NCBI GenBank assembly: GCA_947561715.1
Contig: OX387205.1
Location: 12,963,001 to 13,027,000, forward strand
Origin: Ascidia mentula
Lineage: Eukaryota > Chordata > Ascidiacea > Phlebobranchia > Ascidiidae
Direction: 5' to 3'
DNA: 64,000 nucleotides
The notes below the pieces were generated by a model. The model did no database searches. It had not been told where the DNA came from and was given only the letters and a program-made list of their open reading frames with translations. Position numbers and translations under genes: made by a program. This document shows, piece by piece, positions 1 to 12,800 of the stretch; position 1 is the stretch's first letter, and every line of letters starts with the position of its first letter.

Positions 1-11
1 TGTTTGTCGAA

Positions 12-1944
12 ATGAGATTAAGAAAACTGTCCATATTTTATTTGCTATCTGGATTGTTTTTGCTTGCGGTGGCAATCAACTACTTTGGCGGAACGAATTT
101 ATTATGGGTCGTTGAGAAAAGTTATCTACATCCATCGAAAGGACATCAACGAACTGATGCAGTGGTTTTACTGACGCAATGTCGGTCGGGATCCAGTTTC
201 CTCGGGGAACTTTTCAACCAAAGAACCGACGTCGCTTACTTCTACGAACCACTCTATCCCTTCCCTGATGACAAGATGTGGGAAAGCAAAATTAAAGTGC
301 TGGAAAGAATAATTAAATGTGAATTCAAGCTAGAGGAACTTTATGAGGGGGCGTTCAATCATAGTCAAAAGACTGACAAGTTCAGGTAAATTAAGGGATA
401 TTTTTGCATTTCTATCTAAAACAAGCACACAAATTAATATTGCAAATTATACAAGCCCCATCAGGCTCTCTACAAAACATTTATTTCAATATTTTTCCTA
501 CGTTTTGAGATCGTATGAACTAAATACCTCCAAATGGGACATTTAATTCTAATTTCAATGCAAGCAATTTCCGGAATTTCACGCGTCCAATTTCCGCATG
601 TTTTAATGATGATAATTTGTCTCAGTTTTGAATGAGTAAGATGGGCTGCCGAAACTCTGTAGGATGCTGTCCATATAGAGAGGGCAAGCTCGTTATTGTA
701 AATTTTGGATCTTTTTGCAAATCGACTGTAAAGCATTGCGACTAATCAAAATGCAACAAGCTTATACTATAGGTTGTACTCCTCCGAAAATTTAGTGAAC
801 AACGAGTAAATCTGGGATATTGTTTTCAGAGTTTTTTATTGCTTTGTTACAGCCTATGCATGAAGCAAAAAATTTGCTTCACTGCGCTGTCAAAGATGAG
901 CCGGTTCATGTCCAGAGATACCAACATTTGTAAATTCAACAACCAACATCAGACCTGCCCACAACCCATCGACGAAAGCAAACTTTCTGAGCACTGCAGA
1001 AAAAGTCTTTTGCGAGCAATGAAAGTTAACTACTTGCCAAGAATGGATAGATTGGTCGACTTGCTACAGGATCCGGTTTTGAATGTAAAAGTGATCCATT
1101 TGGTTCGAGATCCCCGTGCTATTGTGAAGTCCCGCGTAGAAACACCATTAGTCAAAGGTGTAACACCTGTTGCGAGGTATTGATCTATCTAATAATCCAA
1201 TTGTTCTATTATGCACAAACGAGATTTTCAGGCGGTGGTAAAAGTGAGCTTAAACGTCGTTCGGTTAATGAAGCAACCAATAGAAACTTAAACTTACTAA
1301 CTACAAGAAATCTTACTTAGATGGCCCTATATTGGCCTACAGGTAAACAAAATGGTTTATTTTTCGTGTAAATTTTATGGTTCCTGCATGTTTTTTTTTA
1401 CTTTCACCCTTGTTTTCATCCAATATAACCGAAAACATGTTCTAAAATAATCTTTTGTAGCCTAAGTGTTAGGATAAGCCCAACATTTGTTTTGTCACAT
1501 TTTATATCGATTTAACTCACAAACAGAACAGAAGCCAAGTTGATATGCGAACGCTACAACCAGAATGTCAAGTTTACTGAAGAGGGACTACGTAACGCCA
1601 AAATTCGAAGCAAAATCGTTCGAATTAGGCACGAAGACTTTACAATGAATCCCATTCAATCCGCTGAATATCTCTACGATTTTATTGGGATCAACATGAC
1701 ACCTCAAATGCGGCAATGGATTATCGATGCAACTTCCCCTAAAAATAACCCACAGCTGTCCAAGTCCGATTCCCAAGGAACAAAACGGAATCCGGGTGAA
1801 GTTGTGACAGCTTGGCGCAAAAAACTAACCTGGGAACAAGTGGTGGAAATTCAGAATGTTTGCGAGGAACCGATGAGAAGGCTGGGCTACAAGTTGTTGA
1901 ATGCCAAGGAGGAAATGAACAACAACAACATAAGCACGTTTTAA
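12..1944 (+). CDS. Carbohydrate (GlcNAc/Gal/GalNAc 6-O) sulfotransferase, Golgi type II membrane protein
   Basis: Three exons: 12-385, 853-1176 and 1527-1944; the junctions keep frame and give 371 residues. Residues 8-24 are hydrophobic after a short basic N-terminus, a signal anchor typical of Golgi sulfotransferases. The 5'-phosphosulfate-binding motif RSGSSFLGELF is at about residue 58, and the 3'-phosphate-binding motif HLVRDPRAIVKSR is at about residue 208. These place it in the CHST1-7 family, which moves sulfate from PAPS to carbon 6 of GlcNAc, Gal or GalNAc on glycans. Which member it matches cannot be told by eye. The start ATG is 12 bases from the window edge, so a 5' UTR exon may lie outside. 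A weaker point is exon 2: its 3' splice site TTACAG at 847-852 was preferred because the earlier TTTTCAG leads to a stop. Confidence 0.85.
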
Positions 1945-2125
1945 CTTTCACTGCAACTTATGTCGCTGTAGATCGAGTGTAGACTCTGAACGCCTGGCCT
2001 GCGAGGGCCAAGTCTCAGAGAGGGTATAGCCTATACTTCGTTGAAACACGCCGTTTCCTTTTCCCGGTGTATTATCACTGTTACGACGGTTTTCTGTAAA
2101 AATCAGCGATCACAACACAGTCAAA

Positions 2126-2131
2126 AATAAA
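2126..2131 (+). terminator. Poly(A) signal AATAAA of the sulfotransferase gene
   Basis: AATAAA lies about 180 bases after the sulfotransferase stop codon. The rest of 1945-3207 holds no convincing gene. It should contain this 3' UTR and the PA2G4 promoter. Confidence 0.45.
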
Positions 2132-3207
2132 CGGTAGTATGCACTTACCAACTGTTTTCGAACAGGCCGCGTTTACTAATAACAGCTTAATTTGCAGCAA
2201 CATTTACAGTTAAGCCAACATCTCCTGAAAGGGTATAAACAATTTTACCTACACAAACTATTTTACCCTTCCAGCACGCTGCAAACAAGTGAACTAATCA
2301 ATACCAAGCAACAATGGCATTCGAAAGGAACTGTTACGCAGAGTGGTCATTGTTTCGTCACTATGAATGATCTGTATTGAACGTGGAGATGTAACACTAA
2401 GGTTCTTTGTTATCCAACAGCGTTTGTTGTAAGTTAACTGTGATCGAACCATCCACACCATTACGCCCACAACTTTCTTTAGGTCGTATTGAACTATACG
2501 TTATTCAGCTTTACCACCCGTTAATCTTCTCTCACACGGAGAGGTACGTTATGTGAAATGCCCGAAAATGATTGGCCATCTGTAGACCTATATTTTGTTC
2601 CTTTTTGTTGTAGAGTTGTTGATTAAACTGTCTCCCAGAAAAAAGTTATTTTATTTTTATTTCTTTTGCTACTCCCCGCCGTTACCAAAAGTGTTTCTGG
2701 GCACCTGACTCAATAACCTTTATGTTTTCATCGGTGCCCATGCCATTTCATTTCGTAGTATCTTTGCCTAGTTGCTTTTTTCGCAAAATAAACATGATTT
2801 GATTTGATTTCTTTTTGTGGCGCAATCCAAACGACATTGTATTGCGTACAATGAAGTAAAGGCTGTCCACTCAAATATGGAGTACTATGAGCGTCTCTTA
2901 CTTTTTGAAAAGGGTAACATAGTTCAGAAAAAATTTGGTGAAAAATATTTCAATACAATTCAGCAAATTAAAATAATCCAGCGCGCCAGAGTCTATTTTC
3001 AGTCGTTCCCGGGATAAGTTAGCAAATGTGCACGTGTTCGACAATTTCAGTGCTGCTCACATACTTTTAGATTTTGTTTCTGTCTTTCTTTGACAACGTT
3101 AGAGATGTACTTATTAGGTTTTATAATGAATAAAATCACTCGACAACAGTTTTTCTTGATTTACCATTTTTAGGGTTAATTTATTTCGAATATAACTAAC
3201 CTTGAAT

Positions 3208-6200
3208 ATGGGTGACTCTGGATCAGATTCAGAAGCAGAACCGACAATTGCTGAAGATGTTGTTGTGACAAAGTACAAAATGGCTGGAACCATGGCCAAC
3301 AGTAAGTCTGTCACACTTAAAAGTGATTTAAATTTTGCCATAAATGTGTTAACTGTACTGTAAGCTTTTGTCACAAATTTTGTGCAAAAAAGGTTTTGTT
3401 TGCATGCTCACATTTCTAATCATAGCCTAGGCTATTCTGCATACGTTTTCTAAAGTGTTCCATGTATTGTATAATGTAGACATAGTATTGGTTAAAGTTT
3501 TGTATAGTTGTCATGTTGATATTTTTTAAATTGCATTTTTTTGCAGTCAAACTGCAGGTGTAGTATAATTTCAACTGGTTTTTAGGCAGTAATGTGATTT
3601 TTTTGAGTTATTTAAGGGGATTTTTAATCCAACATTATGATTTATTATTCAGATGTGATGAAGCAGTTGATACAAAAATGTGTTGATGGTGCATCAGCTA
3701 TAGAGCTTTGTAAATTTGGAGATGCCCAGATTGTCAAGGAAACGTCCACAGTGTTTAAAAAAGAAAAGGAAATGATGAAAGGTACCAAAAAGAGTTGTGG
3801 ATTTTCTAATAGTTGAAACATGTATTCATGACTGAACTACTTGAAACGATCGCAGTATTAAGATTTTCAAAATTTGTTCAGGCAAAATAACTGTGTTTAA
3901 TTTGCCGTTAGTATTAAACCAATCTTAAAATTTGCTAAAACAACAAATTTTCAAACAAACATACTCTGCCAAAGCGACCAACTTGAGAATGTAAAGATAC
4001 AAAAGATATTAACTGGTTATTTGAACGAGAATTTTATGTGCTTAAATTTAGGTGTGGCATTTCCAACTTCTGTTTGCGTGAACGAATGTGTTTGCCATTA
4101 TTCTCCATTGGAATCGGAGACATCAATCATAAAGTTGAAAACTGGAGATCTTGTCAAGCTGTAATTGTTTTTTTTTAACTTTTTTATGTACAACGGTGAT
4201 TAGCGGCCACAGGGCTTGTATCTTTTTCTTTTGGGTTTATGTAACATAATAATCTACAAATGGATTGACAAGTTTTTTTACTCTTTAGGTCCCATGTGTG
4301 CAATTGTGCTTGTCGAAAATTAACAAAACTTAACATGCAGAGATCTTGGTGTTCACATTGATGGATTCATTGCGGCACTTGCCCACACACTGGTTATTGG
4401 GTGTACGAAGGACAGTCCTGTTAACGACAGACGTGCTGATGTAATAAATGCAGCCTACCTTTGCTCCGAGGCTGCCCTACGTCTTGTTAAACCTGGTAAC
4501 AAGGTAGAGGACTAAATATTGAACTGAGTTGCTTTCTCTTGTATATTATATATCTCATTTCAAGCAAATGAAGTTAGTAGCCTCATTTGATATTATAAAG
4601 GTTTAGTGGCTTGTAGCCTAGGCATTGGTACCAAAAATGTGACTATTTAAATCCAGGATAGGTTTTTGCATGTATACTTGTTTTTTGCAGACTAATGAGA
4701 TAACAAAGGCAATTGACAAGATTGCGGAATCGTATAAATGCAAACCAGTGCAGGGCATGCTTTCCCATCAACTGCAACACAACCGAATTGATGGCGAAAA
4801 AACAATCATACAAAATCCTAACGAAAAACAAAGGTATGAAATGTGATCAATGCTGAAAAGTTCTCTGTTGCTCTATGCAAGAAAGTGCTTGTGGCTAAAC
4901 TAAAAAAATAATTGTACCATTTGTCATGTATTTGCATCTTCCTAATAATATTGAACCACAAAACATTAGCATCGACTGTTTTTATCGTACAGGCAAGACC
5001 ATGAAGAGTCAGAGTTTGAAATTCATGAAGTTTATGCGGTTGACTGCCTTGTGAGTAGTGGTGAAGGTCATCCCAAAGACATGGACGCACGTACTACAAT
5101 TTACAAACGCAATCCTGAAATTGTGTACCAGTTAAAAATGAAGGCATCAAGATGTAAGTTTAGAAATTGTAGAATGATGGTTTGCTAATTAATGTTGAAA
5201 CAGAAAAATGAGTTAATAATACATGAATCAAGATCGGGCTTTATGCCTCTAGCACATGATTTGACAAGTGGTTTCAATGTGTCCTTTTTTCTTTTTGTGA
5301 CCCCGCATGTTTTTTAGTGTAGTTCACTTTGAAATTGCATGATACCTGATAAAGTCTCGCCGCATGGCAGACAAAACGTCGAAGAAATACAGCATGCGTA
5401 TTTTATGCCAGAAGAGCATTTTTAAATCGCAATATGTCTGGGTTTTTGACTTGGTGATTTTTTCCTGCAGCGGTTTTAAGCGAAGTCGAGAAAAAGTACA
5501 ATACAATGTGTTTCACTTTACGTTCGCTCGAAGACGAAAAGAAAGCTAAAATGGGGATAGTGGAATGTTATAAACACGATCTTTGCACTCCATTCCCTGT
5601 CCTGTGGGAAAAGGAAGGTTTGAATTTTGACTTTAAAAAAAATACTGCAACATTCATGTTATTCCTCACATAAAAAGTAACTGATTCTATTACAAAATGT
5701 GGTACTGAAAAACTGTGTGGAAAAGCAAAGATTTTAAGCTGACAAACTCGTGAGAAATGCGAAACTTTTGGCCATAAGGAGTTTTATAGATGTTCTATTT
5801 TTTTTAATTTCTATCTATAAAAGTAACTATGTGTAACATAAAACAATTTTCAAAACTGGCCATTATAAAACAAAATATTTTAATGTAACTCTGTAATATT
5901 ACAGGGGAATTTGTTGCCCAGTTCAAGTTCACCATACTCATTATGCCCAATACCCCCATAAGAATTACTGACAGCTTCTTCGATCAGGAGTGTTACAAGA
6001 GCAGTTACAAAGTTGAAGATCCCGAGTTACAGGTACCTTTAATACTTCATCTTTTTCTGTCAAGGTGCCCCAACCACTGGCCATTGCCAATTACAGGTCC
6101 ATGCGGCACTCAACTGATCCTACAGAAATATAATATTATTGGCATATTGTGAAAATAGCACAGGCTTTAATATTTAGAACGGCATGGACACTGATAAAAC

Positions 6201-6421
6201 CATTGTCATTTCCACATAACATGCCTATTTGTCCCAAATCCTTATCCTTAGTACTGCCCACCTTTCACAATGGCACACGTGCAAGTGACCAAATAACTGT
6301 ATTTCAGACGCTCCTCAGCGCATCAACCAGCAAGCGGGCGGCCAAAAAGAAAAGAAAAAAGGCGGCATCCAAAGCAGCAGTGGAATCGGCCGACGGAGAT
6401 GCACCAGTCGCTGCCCAATAA
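3208..6421 (+). CDS. PA2G4: Proliferation-associated protein 2G4 (EBP1), catalytically inactive methionine-aminopeptidase fold
   Basis: Nine exons: 3208-3301, 3653-3781, 4052-4160, 4341-4503, 4691-4833, 4993-5153, 5471-5617, 5905-6032, 6308-6421. They total 395 residues against 394 in human. Recognised blocks in order are [44 protein letters not shown]-like, [37 protein letters not shown] and the lysine-rich tail [14 protein letters not shown]2G4 binds ribosomes near the exit tunnel, takes part in rRNA processing and ErbB3 signalling, and has lost the metal ligands of methionine aminopeptidases. The basic tail matches the nucleolar and RNA-binding tail of the family. All phases agree across the eight introns. 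Confidence 0.96.
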
Positions 6422-6726
6422 ATCATGTAAACCCCGTCGTTGAGGTTAAAATATCTGATCCTAAAACCGCTGCATTGTTCCCGACTTGGATATCTTGTTT
6501 TGGGTGAAATGGTTTCCCTCAGTCCATTGCATTCTGTGTATTATGTACAACTACTTTTTATCTGCGAGCTTGCGTAGCATTTTATTTCATCACCACGCCG
6601 TCCTATGCGTGACGAACAGAACTTCTGTAAACGTTAGGAGTTGTAATTGGTTGTTTTGGCGTTTTGTTAATTGCCGGAATGCAGTTGGTGCTTTTGGGGC
6701 TGCGATGCGAACGAAGAGGAGTTTTG

Positions 6727-6732
6727 AATAAA
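6727..6732 (+). terminator. Poly(A) signal AATAAA of PA2G4
   Basis: AATAAA lies about 305 bases after the PA2G4 stop. Between here and the NAA60 start at 7483 I see no gene; a splice-acceptor-like TTTCTTTAG at 7390-7398 may end a 5' UTR intron of NAA60, or be a trans-splice site. Confidence 0.55.
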
Positions 6733-7482
6733 ACCTTGGGAGTTTGTACAACAATCGGCTTTCCAACACTTATTAATCACACTGGTTGAAATTTTGTTTA
6801 GTCGACAGCACCACTCATAGAGAGTTGCACAAAGGGTAGGTCAAAGGAAATACAGTACCGATAAATACTTGGCAAATGTCAATGACCATTTTCGAAAGCA
6901 AATGTTTGGGATGTGCAATGCGTTTTTGCTGGGGTAGTAATCCTATTTCCCTATATTCAGGGCCGCGCAATTAAAAAACAATTTGTAAGGAAATGGAAAA
7001 GGTGAACTATCTGGGAGTTTCTCATGAAAGGTTGGCACACCGTGCTTCTTTGAAGCCAAGTCGATGATAAAGTTAGCATTCACAATGGGCGGGAGATATG
7101 TGATACCTTATTTTGGTTGAAAATCCTTTCTGTCCAGATATCAATTATAGACCCATATTATTATTTCTGTCACTGTGCATTTTGCAATATATAACAAGAA
7201 CGAATTACAACAATTTATTCAATCGTTTTCCGGAGATTTAACGTGCTATTATCCATCATTGCTCGGGAAAGTCCCGACATCGATGTTTTTTTAATGTTTT
7301 GTTCTGACTAAATTTCAATTGTCAACTTGTTGAATGGGTGCTTTTTAATATCTTTTAGGTAGTTTGTATTTAAAAACGATAAATTTTGTTTCTTTAGGAT
7401 TTAAATTGTTTCTGTGTTTGTTGCTGAAACAGAGATAGGAGGCAAAAAAGTTTTGTACCAGGGTCGACAGAAGCTGACAAAA

Positions 7483-8358
7483 ATGACCACAGTTGTGGAT
7501 ATGAACCCAACTGAAACCTTATCGGAGGATGACAGTTTATGCCAGCAGTGCAATGGGAGGACACAACAAAAGTATTGCCGGCAGGAATGTTTGTGTTCGC
7601 TGGTTGAAGGTCATCGAATGCTAACTTTGCACAAACACTCCAGACATTCTGATTTTTTAAGCAAATTGAAATTGAGATTTTTGTGTGGTGACGATATCGA
7701 TTGCTTGAAGGAATTGTGTAAAGAATGGTTTCCTATAAATTACCCAGACAGTTGGTATAACCTTGTCATTTTCAATGAAAAATTTTACTGTTTGGCTGCT
7801 ACACTAAATGACAAAATAATAGCAGTGCTAATTGCTGAGATTAAGCCCCGATTTCAAGTCCCCAAAGAAGACGCTGATTTGCTCTCATTCTGCTTTCATA
7901 AAGACACCAAAGTCGCCTATGTATTGAGTCTTGGAGTCCATCACCCCCACAGAAGACACGGAGTTGCATCATTTATCCTGAAAAACTTTTTGTGGTACAT
8001 TTCAACTTGTCTCACTGCCGGTATGGTGAAGGCAGTGTACCTGCATGTCCTCACGACCAATTTGGTAGCAATTAAGTTTTACCAGGGGCACAATTTTAAA
8101 CTTTTGCACTATTTGCCATCCTACTATCTCATTGACAGTGTTCCAAAAGATGGGTTTTCTTATGTTCTTCACATCAACGGAGGCAGAATGCAATCCACTT
8201 GTATGGACTATTTTACTGAACTTTTTCACCTTCTGCAATGGTTAAGTCTGTGCCGACTGCCAAAGCGACTCTGTGGGTTGGTTACTTACGTTTGTCGACG
8301 GTTGCTACCAAGTCCCAAACCATTTGTTTCAAAAAGCAGGCAATGTCACAACCTATAG
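7483..8358 (+). CDS. NAA60: N-alpha-acetyltransferase 60 (Golgi NatF) with an N-terminal Cys-rich extension
   Basis: Single-exon coding region of 291 residues starting at ATG 7483; the open frame runs further back but only from a GTG. The GNAT domain is at about residues 60-225. It shows the family signature CKEWFPINYPDSWY, then YVLSLGVHHPHRRHG (acetyl-CoA loop at about 145-160), then YLHVLTTN and FYQGHNFKLLHYLPSYY. The C-terminal 50 residues form two amphipathic stretches like those that anchor human NAA60 to the Golgi. NAA60 acetylates the N-termini of membrane proteins facing the cytosol. Human NAA60 begins almost directly at the GNAT domain. Here about 55 extra residues carry six cysteines (CQQC at about 20, then CRQECLC). 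Lack of introns could mean a retrocopy, but the frame is intact. Confidence 0.93.
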   Translation: MTTVVDMNPTETLSEDDSLCQQCNGRTQQKYCRQECLCSLVEGHRMLTLHKHSRHSDFLSKLKLRFLCGDDIDCLKELCKEWFPINYPDSWYNLVIFNEKFYCLAATLNDKIIAVLIAEIKPRFQVPKEDADLLSFCFHKDTKVAYVLSLGVHHPHRRHGVASFILKNFLWYISTCLTAGMVKAVYLHVLTTNLVAIKFYQGHNFKLLHYLPSYYLIDSVPKDGFSYVLHINGGRMQSTCMDYFTELFHLLQWLSLCRLPKRLCGLVTYVCRRLLPSPKPFVSKSRQCHNL

Positions 8359-8934
8359 TATAGTTTTTTTTACTGTCAGATCTTAAATTTTTTCTATTGT
8401 TTCAAATTCCAACATAGATATTTAATGTCAATGTTGTTATTTTTATAATTTTTAACCTTAATAAGTGTGTATGTTGAGTTCAACAAAAATTAGTAAAATT
8501 GCAGGCAAATTTACCTTGTTACGGGTCAAATCTTACCTTTTTTGCACCAAAGAGCAAATTTATCTCATTCAAAAATGCTCTGGTATGCAAACAAATATAT
8601 ATGTATTTAAACAGGAAATTTGTTTACTAATCAATTGATATATATATTGGTTAAACAATTTTATTTGCTGCTGGTGTAAATGATGTAAGTTGAGTTGATG
8701 CAGACCTACTGGCCAGTGTACAGGTCAATGTGTCACAGACCAAGCTTATTAACAACATGCAAATACTTATTTAATGCATTATTTTATGTTAATGTTTAGA
8801 TATGGTTGATTGCAATGTTGAAATATGGTTGATAGATATGTTGACTGTGTCATTTTGCTCCTGAATTATGTTCTATTCAGGAGCAAACAAACCTTTAATC
8901 TAACGTTTGTGCTTCTTGTCTTAAGCCTTTACGA

Positions 8935-8940
8935 AATAAA
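8935..8940 (+). terminator. Poly(A) signal AATAAA, probably of NAA60
   Basis: AATAAA occurs about 580 bases after the NAA60 stop in AT-rich sequence. NAA60 and RAR are convergent; 8359-9819 shows only their 3' UTRs and no other gene. Confidence 0.45.
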
Positions 8941-9477
8941 TAAACTTTTACAACACTGAAAAATGTACCATGTCCATTGGTTTCTTTTTGACCTGTGGAC
9001 ATATCTTAAATGTTTTTTTTGGTTTAAGTTTCAAGAACTGGTTAACATTCATCAAACTTTTGTGTTATACACATTTTCATACGTGTTTAAAACGTGTTAG
9101 TTCTGTGTAAGTAAAAACAATGCTTTTTTGCTGTTTGATTGCTAATTTGCATTTTGTCATGAAACACATCATTTTGTCAGTAGTTCTTGTTAGTTTTCAC
9201 TGTGTAATATTTTGTGTATTGTTTTTTAATGTTTATACAAGGATGGCTATCGACTGTTTATTTGTGTAGCAATATCTTGTATTGGCTATTACCACACAGT
9301 GGCAAAATTGAACCAAACATCAATTTCGTGACATATGCAAATGACCATTAGCTTGCTTCACACATCCACATTGTCAAGGTCTGGATGGCCACCCAACTCT
9401 AACACGTTTGTATGCATCAATCAGCCCTAAGACAGTTCTACAGACAGGCTTTCATTAATAGATATATACCAGCTTTT

Positions 9478-9483
9478 TTATTT
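9478..9483 (-). terminator. Poly(A) signal AATAAA of RAR (minus strand)
   Basis: TTTATT on the plus strand reads AATAAA on the minus strand, about 340 bases after the RAR stop codon at 9820. Confidence 0.4.
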
Positions 9484-9819
9484 TAGTCCAGTGTTTATTA
9501 CCTTGAATGATTGGTTCTAAGAGAAATGCCAAAGTGAGTATCCTGTTCATTGTTAAGCAGACATTTCATTCAAACACGGCTGTGCTCATAATCATTGCCC
9601 TAACTAAATAACCGTATCCTGCTGTTGTGGGCAAGGTCACAGGGATCTTCAAACTAACAACAAGTTCTCAATGGAACGTACAAGGTGTAATGAAAAATCT
9701 CCAGCGCGCATTTATAAACAAAAAAGGGAATCTGCGAAACCAACATACGAGAATAGGTTGCGAACATTGAAAACTGCAGGCGTGAAAAATCTCTGTGCCT
9801 GAATCTCGGCGAACATTTG

Positions 9820-12800
9820 TCAGTAATTTCCGCGCAGAAGCATCTCTGTAATCAGGGGCGGCATCGTATCGTACGGAATCTCCATGTTGAGAGTCACCGC
9901 TCTTTCGGAACCTGCCGCAAATACAAAAGATGATTTGTTGAAAGAAGATAGCAGTAAGTTAACAATTGTAGAGAGTATTTATGTTGACGAAAAACGAAAC
10001 AATTTGTACTTCCAAAGAACTGTCCTTATGGCATAAAAGTTACGTATATTTATAACAGTTTCTCTGGGGAATAACGGTTCTATAACACAGAAGAAGTCCT
10101 CCGGATGGCAGACGATATGAAGGTTACAATATAATTTACGTAACTTTTGTGCCTAAAGTACAGTTTTTTCAAAAACTACAGTTTACAAGATTCCGGAAAA
10201 TTAAACAGAATTTTAAACAGACGCCAAAATCAAACAGTTGGGTCAAACACACCTCTCACACTAATAGTCCGGAGGTCAGCCACCTTCATCAGGAGTCTCG
10301 GGAAGATCAGGGGATCCCTGGGTCTTCTTTGACGCGTGTGGAGTCGCAGGGCTTCCAGGATGGGACCCTGAATCTCTTCCACTTTTTTTGGCTCCTCCAG
10401 ATCCAAACGATCTGTAAAAATGGATTTCGTTGAAAAACTTATAAACATGAACAATAAAATCTTGGAAATAAATGTCAGTGCTATGAATTTGCTCACTATA
10501 TAACATTATGCAGACGCGTTTCAAACACAACTGCGTTCATCATGAATGTAGTGAACGACATGTTTCAAAGTGATGGCTTTTTGTCGTGGAGCATATTTTG
10601 AGAGCAAATAAAAATAGAAAATGCGAAGGTGATTGGTAGAATCGATATAAAACGTAGAAAAAGGTATTTTGAAAGTGAATGTAATAATTTTATTTAATAT
10701 TTTCCAAACTGTTGATAATTCCCCTTTGTTTCAATTGCTATATTAATTGGGATTACTTAGTCCGCAAAAAGCCTTTCGAGAGTGATTGTGATTACTATTG
10801 CAAAGTTTGTGCTACGTTTACGGAACAATAACAATGATGATACAATTGCCCAGTTTAAAACAAACGCATAAGTTATTACCTGGACAGACAATGCAGATGG
10901 CCGAGAGTAAGCCGACTTCGGTCTCATCCAAACCGAGTTTCCATAGAGATTTCGCGAAGGAATAGACGGCAAGAGTTATCGGACCAAAACCGCAATTTCG
11001 CATTTCATGCTGGTTCAAGGTCAAACCATCCGAAAAGGTCATTGTGTCGTCATCGGGACAGTAGCGGGAACACAGACGCAAAACCTGAAATTGTAAAAAG
11101 TTTGTAATTTGCGGGTGACGTAAAAGTAGGCCGGAACGGTTCCGATAGAATATGGCTGGTGTATCCCACATAGTAATGACAAACTTAAATTAGTAAATTT
11201 ATTTGCCTATTGGAGATATCTCATCTAGTATACGGCAACATTATGGTTTATTGTTTTATTGTGTTTAAATTGAGTAAGTTTTTTGTCATTTCATTCCCAG
11301 TAAAAGTAGTTCATTTACGATTGTGTTAAAACGTAAGTGTTTACGAATCACTCATCTGTTTGATTAGAGACTGGTGTACAATTTATTGTTCTTAATCAAC
11401 TAGTTTGTTACCAATAACATTTTGGCTATTGAGGCACGATGGCAAACGATTTTAGGTAAATTAGTTGCCAGATTAACAGTTTGCCGAAAAACAAAACAGG
11501 CAGTTAATCATTCTATCTGTACATTAGTCCTAAGCTTTTTGGATTAATTACTCCAACGAAGCATAATCCGCACCAAAACGTCCATGCTTGCGGCCTTGAT
11601 GAGGGTAATCTGATCACACATGGTACATTCGGCGAATCCGGGAATCATTTTGGCGAATTCCACGATCTTCACAATGCATTTTGTCGATCGGTCGGAAAAC
11701 TGCTCCCACAACTCAATGTTGAACGATTCACCCTGGCGTGCAGGTTGCGACGAATCCTGTGGGTAGTAATTCCATGTTTAAACTCAGTGCTTCTTAACGT
11801 TTTCGGACTTGCGGAACGGTCAGGTTTCAAAACAACTTCACGACCCGATAAGTTTGCAAAATTTAAGGTAAAATGTACAATGAAATGGACATACCAACAA
11901 AAGCGGAGGTTTATTATTGCAAAATTGTGCCCTTGAGACTCACCGGTCTGAATCTGGTGATGTCGGTCAGGCTGGGAGAAGTGTGTATTTGTGCTTCGGA
12001 AATATCACGTATCAAGTTATTCAACGGCTCAGGGATTGGATCTGGGGGAAAGAATTCACGTCTGTGGGAAGGCGAAACCTGCTTCTCTTTGCCGCGCTTC
12101 TTGCGTCTGTCATTTCGGACGGCTGTAGACAGAATATTGTAAACAATCTTATCTTCATCTCAGAAACGATTAGTTGTGGCTGGACGCACAAAACTCAGTT
12201 ATGTTGGTGTGATATGTCAATGTATTTTTGGGATTGTACGACAAATCAACCCAAACTGTTTACTAATCGGACGTTAGCGAGAAATTTAGATGCAAATTAG
12301 TTGGAGCATGTAGTAAAAATTAAAGCCAGAGCACTGACTAACATACTGTGCAATAAACATTTTGAACACGACTGTGGCCATCTAAATATGTTCGAAATAT
12401 TTCCATGTTTTTCAGAGCTCCGGCTTTTATTTTTACAACCATGCGCTTTAAGATATAGCCTAAGTTACTCATTAGTGTATTTTTATAAAGCTCAGGTTAT
12501 GATGGGTATTTTTTTATTTTTACCAAAAAGGGTATTTACGAAAAAAACTACGACTTACATTCCCTGAGCATACCGACGGCGAGGCACTTTTGCAGGCGAC
12601 AAAACTGGCACCTGCTCCTGTTAGCTTTGTTTATCAAACAGTTGCTGTCCCTCGGGCATTGGTACTGAACGTTCTTCTGCACGCTGCGACGAAAGAATCC
12701 CTGCACGAAAATAAAAATAATGTGAGCCTGCGCCAAAAACAAATTTACAGCGTGCGAGTTAATGACCACACGAAGAAATATTTGAATGACTTAATTTCAT

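Noticed and set aside
2817..3017. 66-codon plus-strand frame before PA2G4
   Set aside because: Starts at GTG, has no recognisable domain, and lies in the presumed PA2G4 promoter.
10261..10300. CTGATGA on the minus strand near 10290
   Set aside because: It is RAR coding sequence (KVADL region) and lacks GAA and the flanking stems.
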